NCBI GenBank assembly: GCA_947625905.1
Contig: CANQQJ010000003.1
Location: 1 to 64,000 of the forward strand
DNA: 64,000 bases
Direction: 5' to 3'
From: an uncultured Clostridia bacterium
Lineage (GTDB): Bacteria > Bacillota > Clostridia > Monoglobales > Monoglobaceae
The translations under genes were made by a program, and so were the position numbers. The notes beneath the pieces are model-generated. The model ran no database searches and was not told the DNA's origin. It saw only the letters and a list, made by a program, of their open reading frames with translations. Below, piece by piece: positions 34,516 through 43,845 of this stretch (positions are counted from its first letter, which is position 1; the number at the start of each line of letters is the position of its first letter).

Positions 34516-36081
34516 ATGAAAAGGAATTTATTTAAAATCGTCGCTCTGGCGGCAGCTTTGGTTCTTGCGATAGGCTGTCTCTCGGGCTGCGGCGGCGGTG
34601 ACAGCGCAAGCAGCGGAGACGCAATAAACGTTATTCTTATGGGTTCCGAGCCCACCGGCTGGAGCGATGTAATGGCAAAATACGACGAGATTGGCCCCGG
34701 CGTTAAGCTTAATGTTGAGTGGGTAGCCCAGGGTGACATGAAGGATAAGCTGAACCTAAGACTTACCGCCGGTGAGGATTATGATTTGGTTTTTGACGCA
34801 CCTTTCCTTAAGATGAAGGACTTTGCGGCCGACGGAATTTATACTCCTCTTGAGGACTACATCAGCAGCGGCGATTATCCGAATCTTCAAAAGGCTTACA
34901 CCGACGAGGTATGGAAAGCTAACTACTATTACGGTCATCTCTACGGAATACCAAATATGAGAACATACGGCAACGGCATTGACTGCGTTTACTACAGACA
35001 AGACCTTGCCGACAAATACGGGATCGGTCAGATAGACAGTTACGACCAACTCCAGGATTTCTTTGAGGCTATTCTCGCCAATGAGCCTGCGATGATCCCT
35101 CTTGGTGTGGGTTCGACTCGCGGATTTTACAGCATGTTCGCTCAGGACGGAGTTGGCATGGCAAAGGATCATATCGTCAGAATGTCGGCAGGAGGTTTCT
35201 GCCACGTTCTTCTCAACGACACAGACACGGAGGTTGTTGACATAGTTTACGAGGGCTCGGAACCGGAGGCATACGCGAAATTCCCCGAGAAGTATCGCGA
35301 CGGACAGCTTTTCGGTCAGGAAAGGTTCCAAAAGCTCACCGAGTGGAGAAAGTATCTTGAAACAGACTCTCTTAACCAGAAAGACGACCAATCTATCTTT
35401 AAGGGCGGAAAAGCGGCAGCGATTATAAACAATCTGGATGCGTATGAGCAGATGCAGAGCGATTTAAAGAACTCAATGCCGGATGCTCAGCTTGGAACAT
35501 TTGTTATACCCGAGGCGGTAAGGAACAAGGAGCCCGAGGCAAGACTCACAAATCTCCAGGGCAACAACTTCATCTGCATACCCGCGACAAGCAAAAAGGT
35601 TGATAAAACTCTCACGTTCCTTGATTGGCTTATGTCAAGTCAGGAAAACCATGATTTGTTTGAACTGGGTATCGAGGGCAAGGATTGGACAGCGGTTGGC
35701 GACGACCAGTATTCAATTCCCGATGGCGCGCAGTACACTTTCCCGGGATATGTTCTCACATGGAACCCCAATTTTGTAAGATTCTCCGATGAACTGCCTC
35801 CCGATATTCTCGAATATAAAAAGTATGATTTGGAAGAGAGCGCTTATTATCCCAGTCCGTTGGCGGGATTTATATTCGACACAAGCAATATTCAGACCGA
35901 AATGACAAAGGTTAATGCGATCGTTTCCGAAAACGCCACGGCTCTTGAGCACGGAGCTCTGCCCGATCCGATTGCCGTTTTGAGGCAGACAAATGCCGAG
36001 GCGGAGCAAAACGGTCGTGAGGTAATCAGAGAGGAACTTAAAAATCAGATCAACGAGTTCTTGGCTGATAAAAACAGCTAA
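34516..36081 (+). CDS. Extracellular solute-binding lipoprotein, LplA/YtcQ type
   Basis: 521 aa. Signal peptide with lipobox LSGC (FKIVALAAALVLAIGCLSGC), followed by a Gly/Ser-rich tether. The body is a family 1 type solute-binding protein for oligosaccharides, with VEWVAQGDMKDKLNLRLTAG near the N terminus and DWTAVGDDQYSIPDG late. It captures imported oligosaccharides outside the cell. RBS AAAGGAGAG. A long stable hairpin (36105-36142) follows before the lyase gene. Confidence 0.93.
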   Translation: MKRNLFKIVALAAALVLAIGCLSGCGGGDSASSGDAINVILMGSEPTGWSDVMAKYDEIGPGVKLNVEWVAQGDMKDKLNLRLTAGEDYDLVFDAPFLKMKDFAADGIYTPLEDYISSGDYPNLQKAYTDEVWKANYYYGHLYGIPNMRTYGNGIDCVYYRQDLADKYGIGQIDSYDQLQDFFEAILANEPAMIPLGVGSTRGFYSMFAQDGVGMAKDHIVRMSAGGFCHVLLNDTDTEVVDIVYEGSEPEAYAKFPEKYRDGQLFGQERFQKLTEWRKYLETDSLNQKDDQSIFKGGKAAAIINNLDAYEQMQSDLKNSMPDAQLGTFVIPEAVRNKEPEARLTNLQGNNFICIPATSKKVDKTLTFLDWLMSSQENHDLFELGIEGKDWTAVGDDQYSIPDGAQYTFPGYVLTWNPNFVRFSDELPPDILEYKKYDLEESAYYPSPLAGFIFDTSNIQTEMTKVNAIVSENATALEHGALPDPIAVLRQTNAEAEQNGREVIREELKNQINEFLADKNS

Positions 36082-36104
36082 AGCAATTCGCAAAATACCC
36101 TAAA

Positions 36105-36142
36105 ATATTGGAAGGTGCGCCTTCGGGTGTATCTTCCAATAT
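36105..36142 (+). promoter_or_regulatory. Long UUCG-capped hairpin in the operon mRNA
   Basis: 10-bp perfect outer stem (36105-36114 with 36133-36142), continued by an inner stem with wobble pairs and a TTCG loop at the tip. No T-run follows, so it is more likely an mRNA stability or processing hairpin than a full terminator. It would favour the binding-protein message over the downstream enzymes. Confidence 0.55.
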
Positions 36143-36183
36143 CATAATTACAGAAATTTTAATATTTAAGGACTTATTTTATT

Positions 36184-39100
36184 ATGGAAAAGTATTACAT
36201 TGATTTGAGCAATTGGGACAAGATACAGAATAAATATATTTTTCCCGGTACACCCGATAAAAGCAATTGGTACATGCACGGCTTTGTACCTATGAATGAT
36301 TATACCGTGGATCTCTTCGGATGGCACGGTTTTACGTTTGAAACCGATATAGACGGAACAGAAGAGATCGAGATAAAGGTTTTCACCCTGGAGTTCAAAG
36401 AGGGCCGCAATGTCGAAGTTGGAAACGAGTTTGTATGGAAAGCGTCGGTTTGCGGCAGCGGCAGAAAAAAGATAACGGCGTGCTTGTCTCAGTTTGATTT
36501 ATACACATGTGAGCCCGGCATGTGGAAATATGTACGCTCAGTGGAGATAAATAAAGAGGTATATGATCTGCGCGCAGTCAGATCAAATTCCGTGTGGACG
36601 AGAAGTGAGATCATGTCAAAGGCCGCGGAACCCGGCGAGACAGTGATGTATGAGATCAAGCTGACCAACTGCTGCGATGAGAGAAAAGCCGTATCGCTGT
36701 CGCTCGGAAAAAAGGGCTGGGAGACCATGGATTCAAAAATAACGCCGTGTACCGTTACGCTTGAGCCGGGCGAGGAGACTGCATGTTTTCTTGAGACGGT
36801 CATGAATGAGCGCGTTGTTCCCGGCGGATTTGAAAAACAGCTTGTGCGCGTTATACCGGACGGAAACGGCGCGGACGCCGCGGAGCTTGAATTCATGACA
36901 GTCAGACATCTGCCTCATCCTTATATAATCCACACCGAGGACGGCTGGAGAGAGGTCAAAGAAAAAGCGGAAAATCAGACTTGGGCAAAAAAGCTGCTTA
37001 AAGGATACATAAAAACCGCGGACGAATGGGAGATCCCGAATATTGATCCCGAAAAGCCGTATTTGTATGTGACCGACAATGCCCATAAGTGTTTTAACTC
37101 GGCGCTTGTATGGAAACTGACGGGAGATATAAAATATGCCGTAAAATCAGCCGAATTTTTAAAAAGCGTTGCTGATCCTAAGAATGGGTATCCCAAAACA
37201 TTCAGAGCGTGTAATCAGCAGATGGTGCATGAGGGCGAGTTTTTCAAAAGTTGTGCTTTTGCTTATGACCTAATACACGACACGGGACTGCTGAGCGAAA
37301 AGGATCATAAGGACATAGAAAGGACTTTCCGAATTTTTATCGGCCGCATCGACTGGGAGCTGTCGTGCGGAGCGGTTTCAAACTGGTCGCTCGCGATGAT
37401 AGCGGGAGCGCTCTATTGTTCGACGTGTATACAGGACAGAAGTCTTATCGAAAGGTTTATATACGGCACAGGCGGCATAGCGGATCACATGACAGCCGGT
37501 GTTCTGCCCGACGGCTGGTGGTGCGAGTGCACGATTGGTTATAATCAAATGTCCGCCGGTCTTTTCTCGGAATATGCACAGGCTCTTATTCCCTGGGGAA
37601 TAAATATCAAAGAAATGTGGTTCCCGGCCCAATACGCCAAAACGGTCCAGCCGAGAGCTCAGCATGTGGATGGGCTAAGTTGGGATATTTACGGTGGAAG
37701 CACAAAAAATTACAGGTGCATACGCGATCTTTGGGACAGTTTGGTCTCAATGGCTGATTACCGCGGTGTGGTGATCGGCGTGAACGACAGTGCCGAATCG
37801 CTGTTCGGAGGCAAAAATGAGGTGGGTTTTGACTCGCGCTATGACATCGCATACGCGCACTACAAGGATCCGGCGTATGCGAATATAATAGCGAAAGGCG
37901 GAGACGATCGCAGAGATCTTCTTCACGGCGCTGCGGAATTGCCGAAAGTGAAGAGCGATGCATATAAAAAATCTTGTTATTTCGATAACGGCGGCGTGTC
38001 TATACTCAGGAGTCAAACGCCGAACAGAGCCGACAGAGAGCAATATCAAGGCTCGCTTAAATACGGTTCGCACGGCGGCGCTCACGGACATTATGACCGC
38101 TGCTCGCTGAACGCCTTGTCAAGATTCGGCAAAAATTTCTATAATCCGGAAAACGTCTGGTACTCCTATGGCACATTTATGTATAAGTTCTTTGTGCAAA
38201 GCAGTATTACTCACAACATGGTTACGGCCGATTTAAAGCTTCAGGACCCCGCCGAGGGCAAAAATCTTTTATTTTATTCGGGCAAAATGATGCAGGTAAG
38301 CGCTGTTGAAAATGTGACGCGCTGGAGTAATCCGCCTTACGGCGGATGGCGCGTGCTGCTTGACGAGAGCTTTAAGGAGCGGACATGGAACGAGGGAAGA
38401 TATGTTCCGGTCCCCGATAATGCACCCGAGTATACGAGCAGAACCGATTTTACCGAGCCGATCACTCAGCGTCGGCTTTTGGTTGTGGCAGATGAATATG
38501 CGGTGATTTTTGACTACGTTGAGGGCGGAGGCGAGCACGATTTCGACTGTATATATCACGCAAGAGGCCTTAGGGCTGTGAACGGGGCCGCGCCCGTAAA
38601 ACATACCGAGCAGCTGGCAGATGATCCGCTCTCGAGCGGCCAGTTTATTACAGACTGTTTTTGGAAAAAAGCCGAAAATTCAACCGTAAAATTGTCATTT
38701 GAAAGCAGCTACACCGAGGCGGAAGCCGCGAAACCGAAATGGATGACACGATTCAGATCGGGATATAACGAGCCGGGCATTCTGAAAATGGATCTGTATT
38801 ATGCCGGAGCAAAAGGCAGCCAAATAATTATCGGCGGCGACCCGGAGTATGAGCCCGTCAACAAGCGTCTTAAATACAGAGTCGAGACCGACGGCGAGAT
38901 CGCAGCAGAGGGCGGATTCGGAGCTTGGATCTTGGGCAGAGATCACGTTAAGGCAGACCTGAGAGGCAAAAAAAAGCTGCGTCTTATCGTGAAGTGCGAG
39001 AGAGCTTTCCGCGAAGTAAGCGAGCTTTCGGATTATGTAAAGACAATATTCTGGGGCGATCCGTATATAACAACAAGAACCGGAGATATAATTTATCTTG

Positions 39101-39597
39101 CGGACACCGAATATACTTGTGAAAATATTGATACAAACTGCGAGCCGGGTAAAGACTATTTCGGAGGTCCCGTGACTATTCAGGCAAAGGATTTCCCAAA
39201 AGCGATCCCCTCAGAGCCTGCGTCGGAGGGAGTTGAAGCGGCTATAACCGTTGATTTAAGCGCACTTGACGCGGTCGAGTTCGACGGATATATCGGCGGC
39301 GATTATCCGCTCGGCGATGAGCGTCTGAGGCGAAAGTTTATATCTAACAGAAAGACAGCGAAGAAAGCGGTGTTTATCAGTGTGATAGAGCTTTATGAGC
39401 TTGAAAGCAAAGTGGAGAGCGTGACGGCTGACGGAGATAACCGAGCGCTTGTGAAATTGTCGGACGGAACGGTGCAGGAGATAATCATAACGGGTCTGGA
39501 CAGCGGCGAAAACATAACAGCCGAGATAAACGAGTATAAAAATAATGAACTTGTGCGCAGCGAACGCGCTTGCGGGAGGATGAGCGACAATGAATAA
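36184..39597 (+). CDS. Heparinase II/III-like polysaccharide lyase-type protein, cytoplasmic
   Basis: 1137 aa, no signal peptide. A beta-sandwich-like N-terminal part, then an alpha-toroid (about 240-580), then a heparinase II/III beta-sandwich region starting near 600 with SHGGAHGHYDRCSLNALSRFG, the motif that carries the metal or catalytic His of the fold. Family members cleave uronate-containing polymers by beta-elimination. Without export it would act on imported oligosaccharides. The substrate is not readable. RBS is weak. Overlaps GH88 by 8 bp, fitting a lyase that supplies unsaturated ends to that enzyme. Confidence 0.8.
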   Translation: MEKYYIDLSNWDKIQNKYIFPGTPDKSNWYMHGFVPMNDYTVDLFGWHGFTFETDIDGTEEIEIKVFTLEFKEGRNVEVGNEFVWKASVCGSGRKKITACLSQFDLYTCEPGMWKYVRSVEINKEVYDLRAVRSNSVWTRSEIMSKAAEPGETVMYEIKLTNCCDERKAVSLSLGKKGWETMDSKITPCTVTLEPGEETACFLETVMNERVVPGGFEKQLVRVIPDGNGADAAELEFMTVRHLPHPYIIHTEDGWREVKEKAENQTWAKKLLKGYIKTADEWEIPNIDPEKPYLYVTDNAHKCFNSALVWKLTGDIKYAVKSAEFLKSVADPKNGYPKTFRACNQQMVHEGEFFKSCAFAYDLIHDTGLLSEKDHKDIERTFRIFIGRIDWELSCGAVSNWSLAMIAGALYCSTCIQDRSLIERFIYGTGGIADHMTAGVLPDGWWCECTIGYNQMSAGLFSEYAQALIPWGINIKEMWFPAQYAKTVQPRAQHVDGLSWDIYGGSTKNYRCIRDLWDSLVSMADYRGVVIGVNDSAESLFGGKNEVGFDSRYDIAYAHYKDPAYANIIAKGGDDRRDLLHGAAELPKVKSDAYKKSCYFDNGGVSILRSQTPNRADREQYQGSLKYGSHGGAHGHYDRCSLNALSRFGKNFYNPENVWYSYGTFMYKFFVQSSITHNMVTADLKLQDPAEGKNLLFYSGKMMQVSAVENVTRWSNPPYGGWRVLLDESFKERTWNEGRYVPVPDNAPEYTSRTDFTEPITQRRLLVVADEYAVIFDYVEGGGEHDFDCIYHARGLRAVNGAAPVKHTEQLADDPLSSGQFITDCFWKKAENSTVKLSFESSYTEAEAAKPKWMTRFRSGYNEPGILKMDLYYAGAKGSQIIIGGDPEYEPVNKRLKYRVETDGEIAAEGGFGAWILGRDHVKADLRGKKKLRLIVKCERAFREVSELSDYVKTIFWGDPYITTRTGDIIYLADTEYTCENIDTNCEPGKDYFGGPVTIQAKDFPKAIPSEPASEGVEAAITVDLSALDAVEFDGYIGGDYPLGDERLRRKFISNRKTAKKAVFISVIELYELESKVESVTADGDNRALVKLSDGTVQEIIITGLDSGENITAEINEYKNNELVRSERACGRMSDNE

Positions 39598-40723
39598 AAT
39601 TATTGAAGAAAATAAGGACTTTATAAACTCAACATGGGATAAGCTTGACAAAAAGCTTAAGCTGGTCAGCGAGAGGTCGAAAAATAAGATACCCTACACT
39701 ACAAGAGACGGCGTTCACAACAACATGGCCGACGAGGACATAACATGGTGGACAAACGGATTTTGGGCCGGTCTTATGTGGCTGATGTATGTCGGCACAA
39801 AGGACGAGCATTATAAAAGCGTCGCTGAGCGCGCGGAGGAGATGCTGGACAAAGCTTTTGAAAAATACGACACGCTGCACCATGACGTGGGCTTTATGTG
39901 GTACATTTCAAGCGGTGTGAACTACAGATTATTCGGAGGCGAAAAGTCGCGGCTGAGAACGATCTATGCGGCAAACATGCTTGCGTCCAGATATAACCCC
40001 GCGGGCAAATTTATCCGCTCATGGAACGGCGACCATGTGGGCTGGGTAATAATCGACAGCATGATGAATATCCCGCTGCTCTATTGGGCGTCGAAAGAAC
40101 ACAATGACAACCGATACAAATATATAGCCGAAAACCATGCCGACACCGTGCTCGGAACTCATATAAGAGCCGACGGTTCGGTGAACCATATTGTGAACCT
40201 GAATCCCGAAAACGGCGAGGTGATCGAGACATTCGGCGGTCAGGGCTACGAGGTCGGTTCATCGTGGTCAAGAGGGCAGAGCTGGGCTATCTACGGGTTT
40301 GTTCTCAGCTATATCCATACCGGAAAGCGAGAGTACCTTGACGCGGCGAAACGCGTGGCGCACTATTTTATAGCAAACGTTTCCGAAACCGGCTATGTAT
40401 CCCGGGTGGACTTCCGCTCGCCCGATGAGCCTGTGCTTATAGACACGACCGCCTCAGCCTGCGCGGCTTGCGGCTTGATCGAGATAGCAAACAACGTTGG
40501 CGAGTATGAGAAAAACCTGTATCTCGGCGCCGCGATAAAAATTCTTAAAGCGCTTGAAGAAAATTATTGCGACTGGACCGACAAAGAGGATTCGATCCTT
40601 CGGATGGGAACGGAAGCCTACAACTGCCATGAGAGCGGGCGGCATGTGCCGATCATATACGGCGATTATTTTTTCACCGAGGCGATATACAAACTGAAAG
40701 GCAACGATATGCTGTTTTGGTAA
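39590..40723 (+). CDS. GH88 unsaturated uronyl hydrolase
   Basis: 377 aa, six-hairpin toroid. The two active-site aspartates of GH88 are seen in HHDVGFM (D99) and VIIDSMMN (D156), at spacing near the D88/D149 of Bacillus UGL. SWSRGQSWAIYGF is also family-typical. It removes the 4,5-unsaturated uronate left by lyases, by hydration. No signal peptide, so it acts in the cytoplasm on imported products. GGAGG ten bases before the ATG; starts inside the lyase gene end. Confidence 0.92.
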   Translation: MNKIIEENKDFINSTWDKLDKKLKLVSERSKNKIPYTTRDGVHNNMADEDITWWTNGFWAGLMWLMYVGTKDEHYKSVAERAEEMLDKAFEKYDTLHHDVGFMWYISSGVNYRLFGGEKSRLRTIYAANMLASRYNPAGKFIRSWNGDHVGWVIIDSMMNIPLLYWASKEHNDNRYKYIAENHADTVLGTHIRADGSVNHIVNLNPENGEVIETFGGQGYEVGSSWSRGQSWAIYGFVLSYIHTGKREYLDAAKRVAHYFIANVSETGYVSRVDFRSPDEPVLIDTTASACAACGLIEIANNVGEYEKNLYLGAAIKILKALEENYCDWTDKEDSILRMGTEAYNCHESGRHVPIIYGDYFFTEAIYKLKGNDMLFW

Positions 40724-40737
40724 TTGTTTCCGTAATT

Positions 40738-41478
40738 ATGAAAATATCTCTTTTACAGACAAAGCAGAATTTGCTTTACGATTTTGAGCACCCCTCATAC
40801 ATTCCGCCGAAGATCCGCATGGAACTTGCTTCGGAAAATGTTTTGCGTACCGTGCAAATGGCGGAATGTGCCGCAAAAGACCGCTGTGATTACATAATAA
40901 CGACCGAGGCGGTAAATTTCACGGGAGTACCTATGGATATCGAAACATTTAATGTTGTCGAGCCGTTTGGCGGATGGTCATTTGAGCTGTTTTCGGGCAT
41001 TGCCAAAAAATATGCCGTGAATATCTGCGCGGGACTGTATAACGCAAGATATGGAATGGTGTATAATTCCGCTGTTATGTTCGACCGCGGCGGCTGTATT
41101 GAAATGGTATATGACAAGGTAAATCTTGCGGGCGACGAAAATAAGATGATCACGCCCGGAAAAGAATACATGGTCATTGACAGCGAGTTTGGGAAAATCG
41201 CGCCTCTCGTATGCTGGGATATGCAGTGCGGAGCGGCGGAACAAGCAGCGAGGATGAACGCTGATGTGATCTTTTGTCCCACATGGGGTTGGGAGAACGG
41301 TTACGGAATACCGTGCGCTGCGGACAATGAAGTATGCATTGCGGCAGCAATGGCGGTTCCGTATAACGGAAGCATTTCGGGAGCTCGAAGTCCAAGCGAG
41401 ATAATAGATCGGCAGGGAAATATCATTGCTGTCGGAAGCAGAACGGATGATTGCATAATATCGGCGGAACTGATATAA
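40738..41478 (+). CDS. Nitrilase-superfamily carbon-nitrogen hydrolase
   Basis: 246 aa from ATG 40738; MKISLLQ is the usual family start, although the RBS is weak and TTG 40717 overlapping GH88 is possible. The Glu-Lys-Cys triad is visible: E57 in TTEAVN, K127 in YDKVNL, and C159 in PLVCWDMQ. Members hydrolyse amides, N-carbamoyl compounds or nitriles, or transfer acyl groups. Its place in a glycan operon is unusual; an amide-bearing sugar or modified uronate is one possible substrate, but this is inference. Confidence 0.85.
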   Translation: MKISLLQTKQNLLYDFEHPSYIPPKIRMELASENVLRTVQMAECAAKDRCDYIITTEAVNFTGVPMDIETFNVVEPFGGWSFELFSGIAKKYAVNICAGLYNARYGMVYNSAVMFDRGGCIEMVYDKVNLAGDENKMITPGKEYMVIDSEFGKIAPLVCWDMQCGAAEQAARMNADVIFCPTWGWENGYGIPCAADNEVCIAAAMAVPYNGSISGARSPSEIIDRQGNIIAVGSRTDDCIISAELI

Positions 41479-41547
41479 CGCGAAAAATGTATTGCCAATT
41501 GTGGTTTTATTAAATAATATTTTGGGGCGGAAAGGCTGTGGGGTTTT

Positions 41548-43842
41548 ATGGATAAAAGTCTGAATATATTTTCATTTTGGGCGGTGGATACCTTAGAGGA
41601 CACCGAAGCGCTGAAAAAACAGCTTAAAGATATGTCAGGCATTGGATTTGGCGGCGTTGTGTTCCATCCGCGCAGGTACAGCTGCGATATAGAATATTTG
41701 AGCCGAAAATACATGAAGATTCTTACCGAGATCATTCTGTGCGCGAAAGAGCTTAAAATGGAGTTCTGGATATATGACGAGAACGGCTGGCCGTCGGGAA
41801 GCGCCGACGGCAAAGTTCTGAAAGAGCTGCCGGATATGAAGTGTAAATGGCTGGAAATGCAAAACAATGTCGTGACAACGAAAGAAAAATCCGCGATCAA
41901 TTCGCTAAGCCGTGAGTGCGTCGCAAAGTTCATAGAGCTGACACACGAGGGATACAAAAAAGGATTATCGGCCGAGGCGTTTGAATATGTGCGCGGTTTT
42001 TTCAGCGACGAGGTCGGATTTTTGGACGGACACGGCGTCACAGCGGACAAATTCGGAGTGCCGTGGAGCGATGAGATACCTGAGCTTTTTGATAAAAAAT
42101 TCGGCGGAGAGATCCGTCATAGACTGCCCGAGCTGTTTGCTGAAGGAAAAACCGATTTCAAAATATGGTATTGGGAGACATTGACGGAGCTTTTGGGCAA
42201 AAACTTCTACGGGCAAATCGAAAAATGGTGTGCCGATAACGGGAAATTATACACCGCCCATTTAAAAGGCGAGGAAAACCCGTTTTTCCAGATCGGATAC
42301 AGCGGCTCATGCTTTGAAGTATTAAAAAACATCAGCGTTCCCGGAGTCGATGCCCTTGAAAGGTATAGGGGCAACAGCTTTTATCCTCGAATAGTGTCAA
42401 GTCTGGCGCGTCAGTTCGGCAGCGGCCTCTCTATGGCGGAGGCGATGGGAGGCGCGGGCTGGGGTCTTGAACCCGCCGACATTGAAAACTATTTGAATTG
42501 GCTCATCGACTGCGGAATAAATATGATCGTGTTCCATATTAACCAGCTCAATTTGAATTATTCGGGCATAACCGACTGGCCGTCGTCGATCCCGTGTCAT
42601 CAGCCGTGGAAAGAGGCTTTTTCCGCCGTGATCGAACGCGCGAGAGAAAGAGTTAAAAATCGGCGCCATCCCGACACGCTTGTGATTTGCGCGGTCAGAG
42701 GCACGACGTCGCGTTTCGCGCCGTCTTTCACAAAAGGTATGAACGAGCATAACGGCTCGCGTCAAATGATATGTGAGTCATCGCGCATCAGCCGCGAAAC
42801 GGTTGAGCTGTGCGAGAGGCTTGAAAAGTTCGGAGTGTGCTTTGACGTCACCGACGAGAATATCTTTGAGCGCCTGGGCATTCGTGAAGGGAATTGTATT
42901 CGCCTCGGGAAATATGTTTATTCAAAAATCATATGCGCCGAGGGCTGCATTTTTACCGAATCGGGAAAAAAGAAACTCAGATCCGTAAACTGCATGTCAA
43001 GAGCCGATCTGTTGTCCTCGGGCAAGATCAGCCAGACGAAATGGGATATAACGCCGCCCGACAGCAATCGCTGTCTTATTGAGATAACCGGCGGCCGCGG
43101 CAGAATAATCGCCGAATATGTATGCGGTTTTAAAATACTCGTCAGCGATAAGCCCGAGCGCGCCGTAATGAACAGCATAGAGCTTGAGCTTATCGGGAGC
43201 GGCAGCCAAGGATTTTTGTATAATGTTCCGAAGGAAATAGTCAATAAGGGTGAAAACGTGATTCAACTCATCGGACTTGAAAAGGCTTTCGCTTTCGCGG
43301 TGGGAAAATTCGCGGTAAAGAATATTTTTCCGTTTTATGAGTTTGACGACCGTCAGATCACGGCCAAATCAGGCTTTTATATCGCAAGGCCCGAAAAGAT
43401 GAGCCGAGATTTTATTATCTCGGGCTATCCATTCTCGGATAAGCCGATTATATGCGAAAAAGAAATAAGCGGCCGCCTTTGCGGATACCTAAGAATATCG
43501 TGTCGATACATAGCGGCAGCCAAAGTGTACGTAAACGGGATATTCGCCGGTTGGGTATACAAGGGAAAAGAGTGCATAAGTCTTGGTGAAAAATTTGAAA
43601 GAATAAAGCTCACGTGTCTTGTTTATCAATCCGCTTATAATCTGTACGGCCCGCACTATCATCTTGAGGGCGACAGACCTTTGGTTTCTCCCGCTCAATA
43701 CAGCGGAGAAAAGAATTTTGCGGACAGCTCATATCTTCCGGAACGCACATATGATGACAATATGAAACTTATAAAATATATAATGACCGACGAAGTTGAA
43801 GTGGTCGAAAAATGCGATTGCCATATAGGCAGGAGGGATTAG
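41548..43842 (+). CDS. GH106-like putative alpha-L-rhamnosidase
   Basis: 764 aa, no signal peptide. The N terminus resembles GH106-type enzymes: ISGIGFGGVVFHPR-like opening (MSGIGFGGVVFHPRRYS) and the marked WIYDENGWPSGSADG at about 70-84, then a TIM-barrel-like region and a C-terminal beta-sandwich with a jelly-roll ligand domain. It is shorter than classic GH106 (about 1000 aa). If the assignment is right it would remove terminal rhamnose from imported oligosaccharides. Catalytic residues were not assigned. It ends 3 bp before the secreted toroid gene. Confidence 0.7.
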   Translation: MDKSLNIFSFWAVDTLEDTEALKKQLKDMSGIGFGGVVFHPRRYSCDIEYLSRKYMKILTEIILCAKELKMEFWIYDENGWPSGSADGKVLKELPDMKCKWLEMQNNVVTTKEKSAINSLSRECVAKFIELTHEGYKKGLSAEAFEYVRGFFSDEVGFLDGHGVTADKFGVPWSDEIPELFDKKFGGEIRHRLPELFAEGKTDFKIWYWETLTELLGKNFYGQIEKWCADNGKLYTAHLKGEENPFFQIGYSGSCFEVLKNISVPGVDALERYRGNSFYPRIVSSLARQFGSGLSMAEAMGGAGWGLEPADIENYLNWLIDCGINMIVFHINQLNLNYSGITDWPSSIPCHQPWKEAFSAVIERARERVKNRRHPDTLVICAVRGTTSRFAPSFTKGMNEHNGSRQMICESSRISRETVELCERLEKFGVCFDVTDENIFERLGIREGNCIRLGKYVYSKIICAEGCIFTESGKKKLRSVNCMSRADLLSSGKISQTKWDITPPDSNRCLIEITGGRGRIIAEYVCGFKILVSDKPERAVMNSIELELIGSGSQGFLYNVPKEIVNKGENVIQLIGLEKAFAFAVGKFAVKNIFPFYEFDDRQITAKSGFYIARPEKMSRDFIISGYPFSDKPIICEKEISGRLCGYLRISCRYIAAAKVYVNGIFAGWVYKGKECISLGEKFERIKLTCLVYQSAYNLYGPHYHLEGDRPLVSPAQYSGEKNFADSSYLPERTYDDNMKLIKYIMTDEVEVVEKCDCHIGRRD

Positions 43843-43845
43843 ACT

